Positions 40,998 to 41,832 of a DNA stretch of 41,832 nt are shown in pieces (positions within the stretch are counted from its first letter, which is position 1; every line of letters starts with the position of its first letter). This DNA comes from Bryobacterales bacterium (GTDB taxonomy: Bacteria > Acidobacteriota > Terriglobia > Bryobacterales > UBA6623), in assembly GCA_028819255.1 (NCBI GenBank), contig JAPPMB010000131.1, forward strand, positions 1-41,832, in the 5' to 3' direction. The position numbers and the translations under genes are program-made. The notes below the pieces were generated by a model. That model was not told the DNA's origin, ran no database searches, and saw only the letters and a program-made list of their open reading frames with translations.

Positions 40998-41832
40998 TTG
41001 AGACCCGAGACCATTCTTCTCGCCGCTCTCACAGTCGGGGCCGCTTCCGGCACCTTGTGGGCGCTTCCTCCTCCGGACAAGGAATTCACAGACGCGGCCG
41101 GAGAGATCTCTTTCGACATCGAGACCGGCGATGTCGTCGCGTACGTCGCGGCTACGGCAGTTCCTCTGATCTATTCTGATGTCTCCCCAACGGCGGGCGA
41201 CGCACCTCTTGTCCTGCACCTTGTCGTCTCGCTTCTGACGGCATGGTTCGACGCGACCGCGCCGTATCACCCCACCGCCGTCGGCAACTATTCCCGGATC
41301 GGCCGCCGGCCCGCCTTGGAGGCCACACAGCGCAATCTGAACACCGCGGTCCTGCACGCTTCCTTCCACTTGCTCAGCGCCTTTCTGCCTGCCAGGGCTC
41401 AGGAGTTCAGGAACATGCTGGTCCGCGCCGGACTCGACCCGGACGACGACAGCGCGGACACTGCGACCGCTGTCGGAATCGGCAACACCGCAGGAGCGGC
41501 GGCGGTCACGGGCCGGGAGAACGACGGCATGAATCTGCTCGGCGGGCTGCCCGGACCGAGATTCAATGCCCATCCCTATCGGGACTACACGGCCTACAGG
41601 CCAGTCAACACGGCGTTTCGATTGATCAACCCCTCGCGCTGGCAACCGGATGTCCAAGTCCAGGGAATCGGGATCTACGTGACACAGCAGTTCGTCACGC
41701 CACAGTACGCGCTGGTGGAACCGTTCTCGTACGAATCGCCCGAAGCATTCTCGGTGCACCCACCCCATGCGAGCAATCATCACCACCGATTTTCACGGCG
41801 TTTTTTGCACCTAATCGGAGTTACCCCCTCGC
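40998..41832 (+). CDS. Vanadium-dependent haloperoxidase-like protein, N-terminal part
   Basis: Open from a TTG at 40998 to the window end (278 codons, no stop). A signal-like N-terminus (ETILLAALTVGAASGTLWAL) is followed by stretches typical of the N-terminal half of vanadium-haloperoxidase/PAP2-related proteins: VVSLLTAWFDATAPYHPTAV, RIGRRPALEATQRNLNTAVL, FRNMLVRAGLDPDDDSADTA, AVGIGNTAGAAAV, YRPVNTAF and NPSRWQPDV then FVTPQYALVEPFSY. The catalytic vanadate/phosphate motifs would lie beyond the end. No ATG or clear ribosome binding site is near the start, so the true start is uncertain. The last ~20 codons (after about 41770) become Phe/His-rich and unlike the family, so a frameshift or an insertion may lie there. 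Confidence 0.78.
   Translation, partial: MRPETILLAALTVGAASGTLWALPPPDKEFTDAAGEISFDIETGDVVAYVAATAVPLIYSDVSPTAGDAPLVLHLVVSLLTAWFDATAPYHPTAVGNYSRIGRRPALEATQRNLNTAVLHASFHLLSAFLPARAQEFRNMLVRAGLDPDDDSADTATAVGIGNTAGAAAVTGRENDGMNLLGGLPGPRFNAHPYRDYTAYRPVNTAFRLINPSRWQPDVQVQGIGIYVTQQFVTPQYALVEPFSYESPEAFSVHPPHASNHHHRFSRRFLHLIGVTPS

Noticed and set aside
40935..41786. Minus-strand frame of 283 codons
   Set aside because: Antisense to the haloperoxidase-like gene, whose translation carries family motifs.
1..41832. tRNA genes, rRNA genes and CRISPR arrays
   Set aside because: No GTTCGANTC-type T-loop in a cloverleaf context, no rRNA-like stretch and no regularly spaced repeats were seen by eye.

Overview
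The window is a GC-rich (roughly 65%) stretch of chromosome from a Gram-negative bacterium. Outer-membrane life is shown by lpxB (lipid A synthesis), a large TonB-type beta-barrel receptor ending in Phe, and a lipoprotein M2 peptidase. The Oar-like receptor with an N-terminal carboxypeptidase-regulatory domain, the abundant secreted TPR proteins, the ASPIC/UnbV protein, the dnaK-dnaJ-hspR order and the M2 peptidase together suggest Acidobacteriota or a close relative. That placement is inference from gene content only.

Layout. 1-767: no secure gene, only decayed coding-looking fragments. 768-11289: a divergent envelope cluster. On the minus strand an Oar-like receptor is followed by three secreted TPR proteins; on the plus strand a large TPR protein is translationally coupled to an FG-GAP/ASPIC-UnbV protein. 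11287-12578: a complete ISAzo13-like insertion sequence with 23-bp inverted repeats, sitting exactly on the stop codon of the ASPIC-UnbV gene. 12579-13228: empty. 13229-16326: lpxB overlapping an M1-aminopeptidase-like protein that has lost its zinc ligands and carries a TPR tail. 16354-19161: a three-domain MoaD/MoeB/rhodanese sulfur carrier protein, a YdeI/OmdA-family protein and a ThiE-like protein. 19325-22875: dnaK, dnaJ and a MerR/HspR repressor without grpE. 22876-23541: non-coding DNA with an IS66 transposase remnant. 23542-26176: two sodium-coupled amino-acid/dicarboxylate transporters.

26609-27944: an unrecognised 440-aa protein with a coiled coil and an Arg/Gly/Tyr-rich disordered tail, preceded by a promoter-like site, a palindrome and a mini-ORF with a good ribosome binding site. 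27978-31098: a short-chain dehydrogenase, a Tat-type sulfatase and recO. 31104-37856 (minus strand): M2 peptidase, mnmA, then a tight four-gene unit made of an ECF sigma factor, a membrane protein with an anti-sigma-like N-terminus and a HEAT-repeat exterior, a DUF4097 beta-helix protein and a two-PDZ protein. This looks like an envelope-sensing circuit and is one of the two best candidates for something undescribed. 37857-40142: a decayed small gene and a trypsin-like protease split by one in-frame TAG. 40394-40798: a VOC/PhnB-like protein. 40998-41832 (plus strand, running off the end): the N-terminal half of a vanadium-haloperoxidase-like protein.

The most interesting items are the divergent receptor/TPR/ASPIC-UnbV cluster, the sigma/HEAT/DUF4097/PDZ operon, the RG-tailed unknown protein with its structured leader, the dead M1 peptidase, the MoaD-MoeB-rhodanese fusion with a buried Gly-Gly, and the protease with a lone nonsense codon. 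No tRNA, rRNA or CRISPR array was seen.
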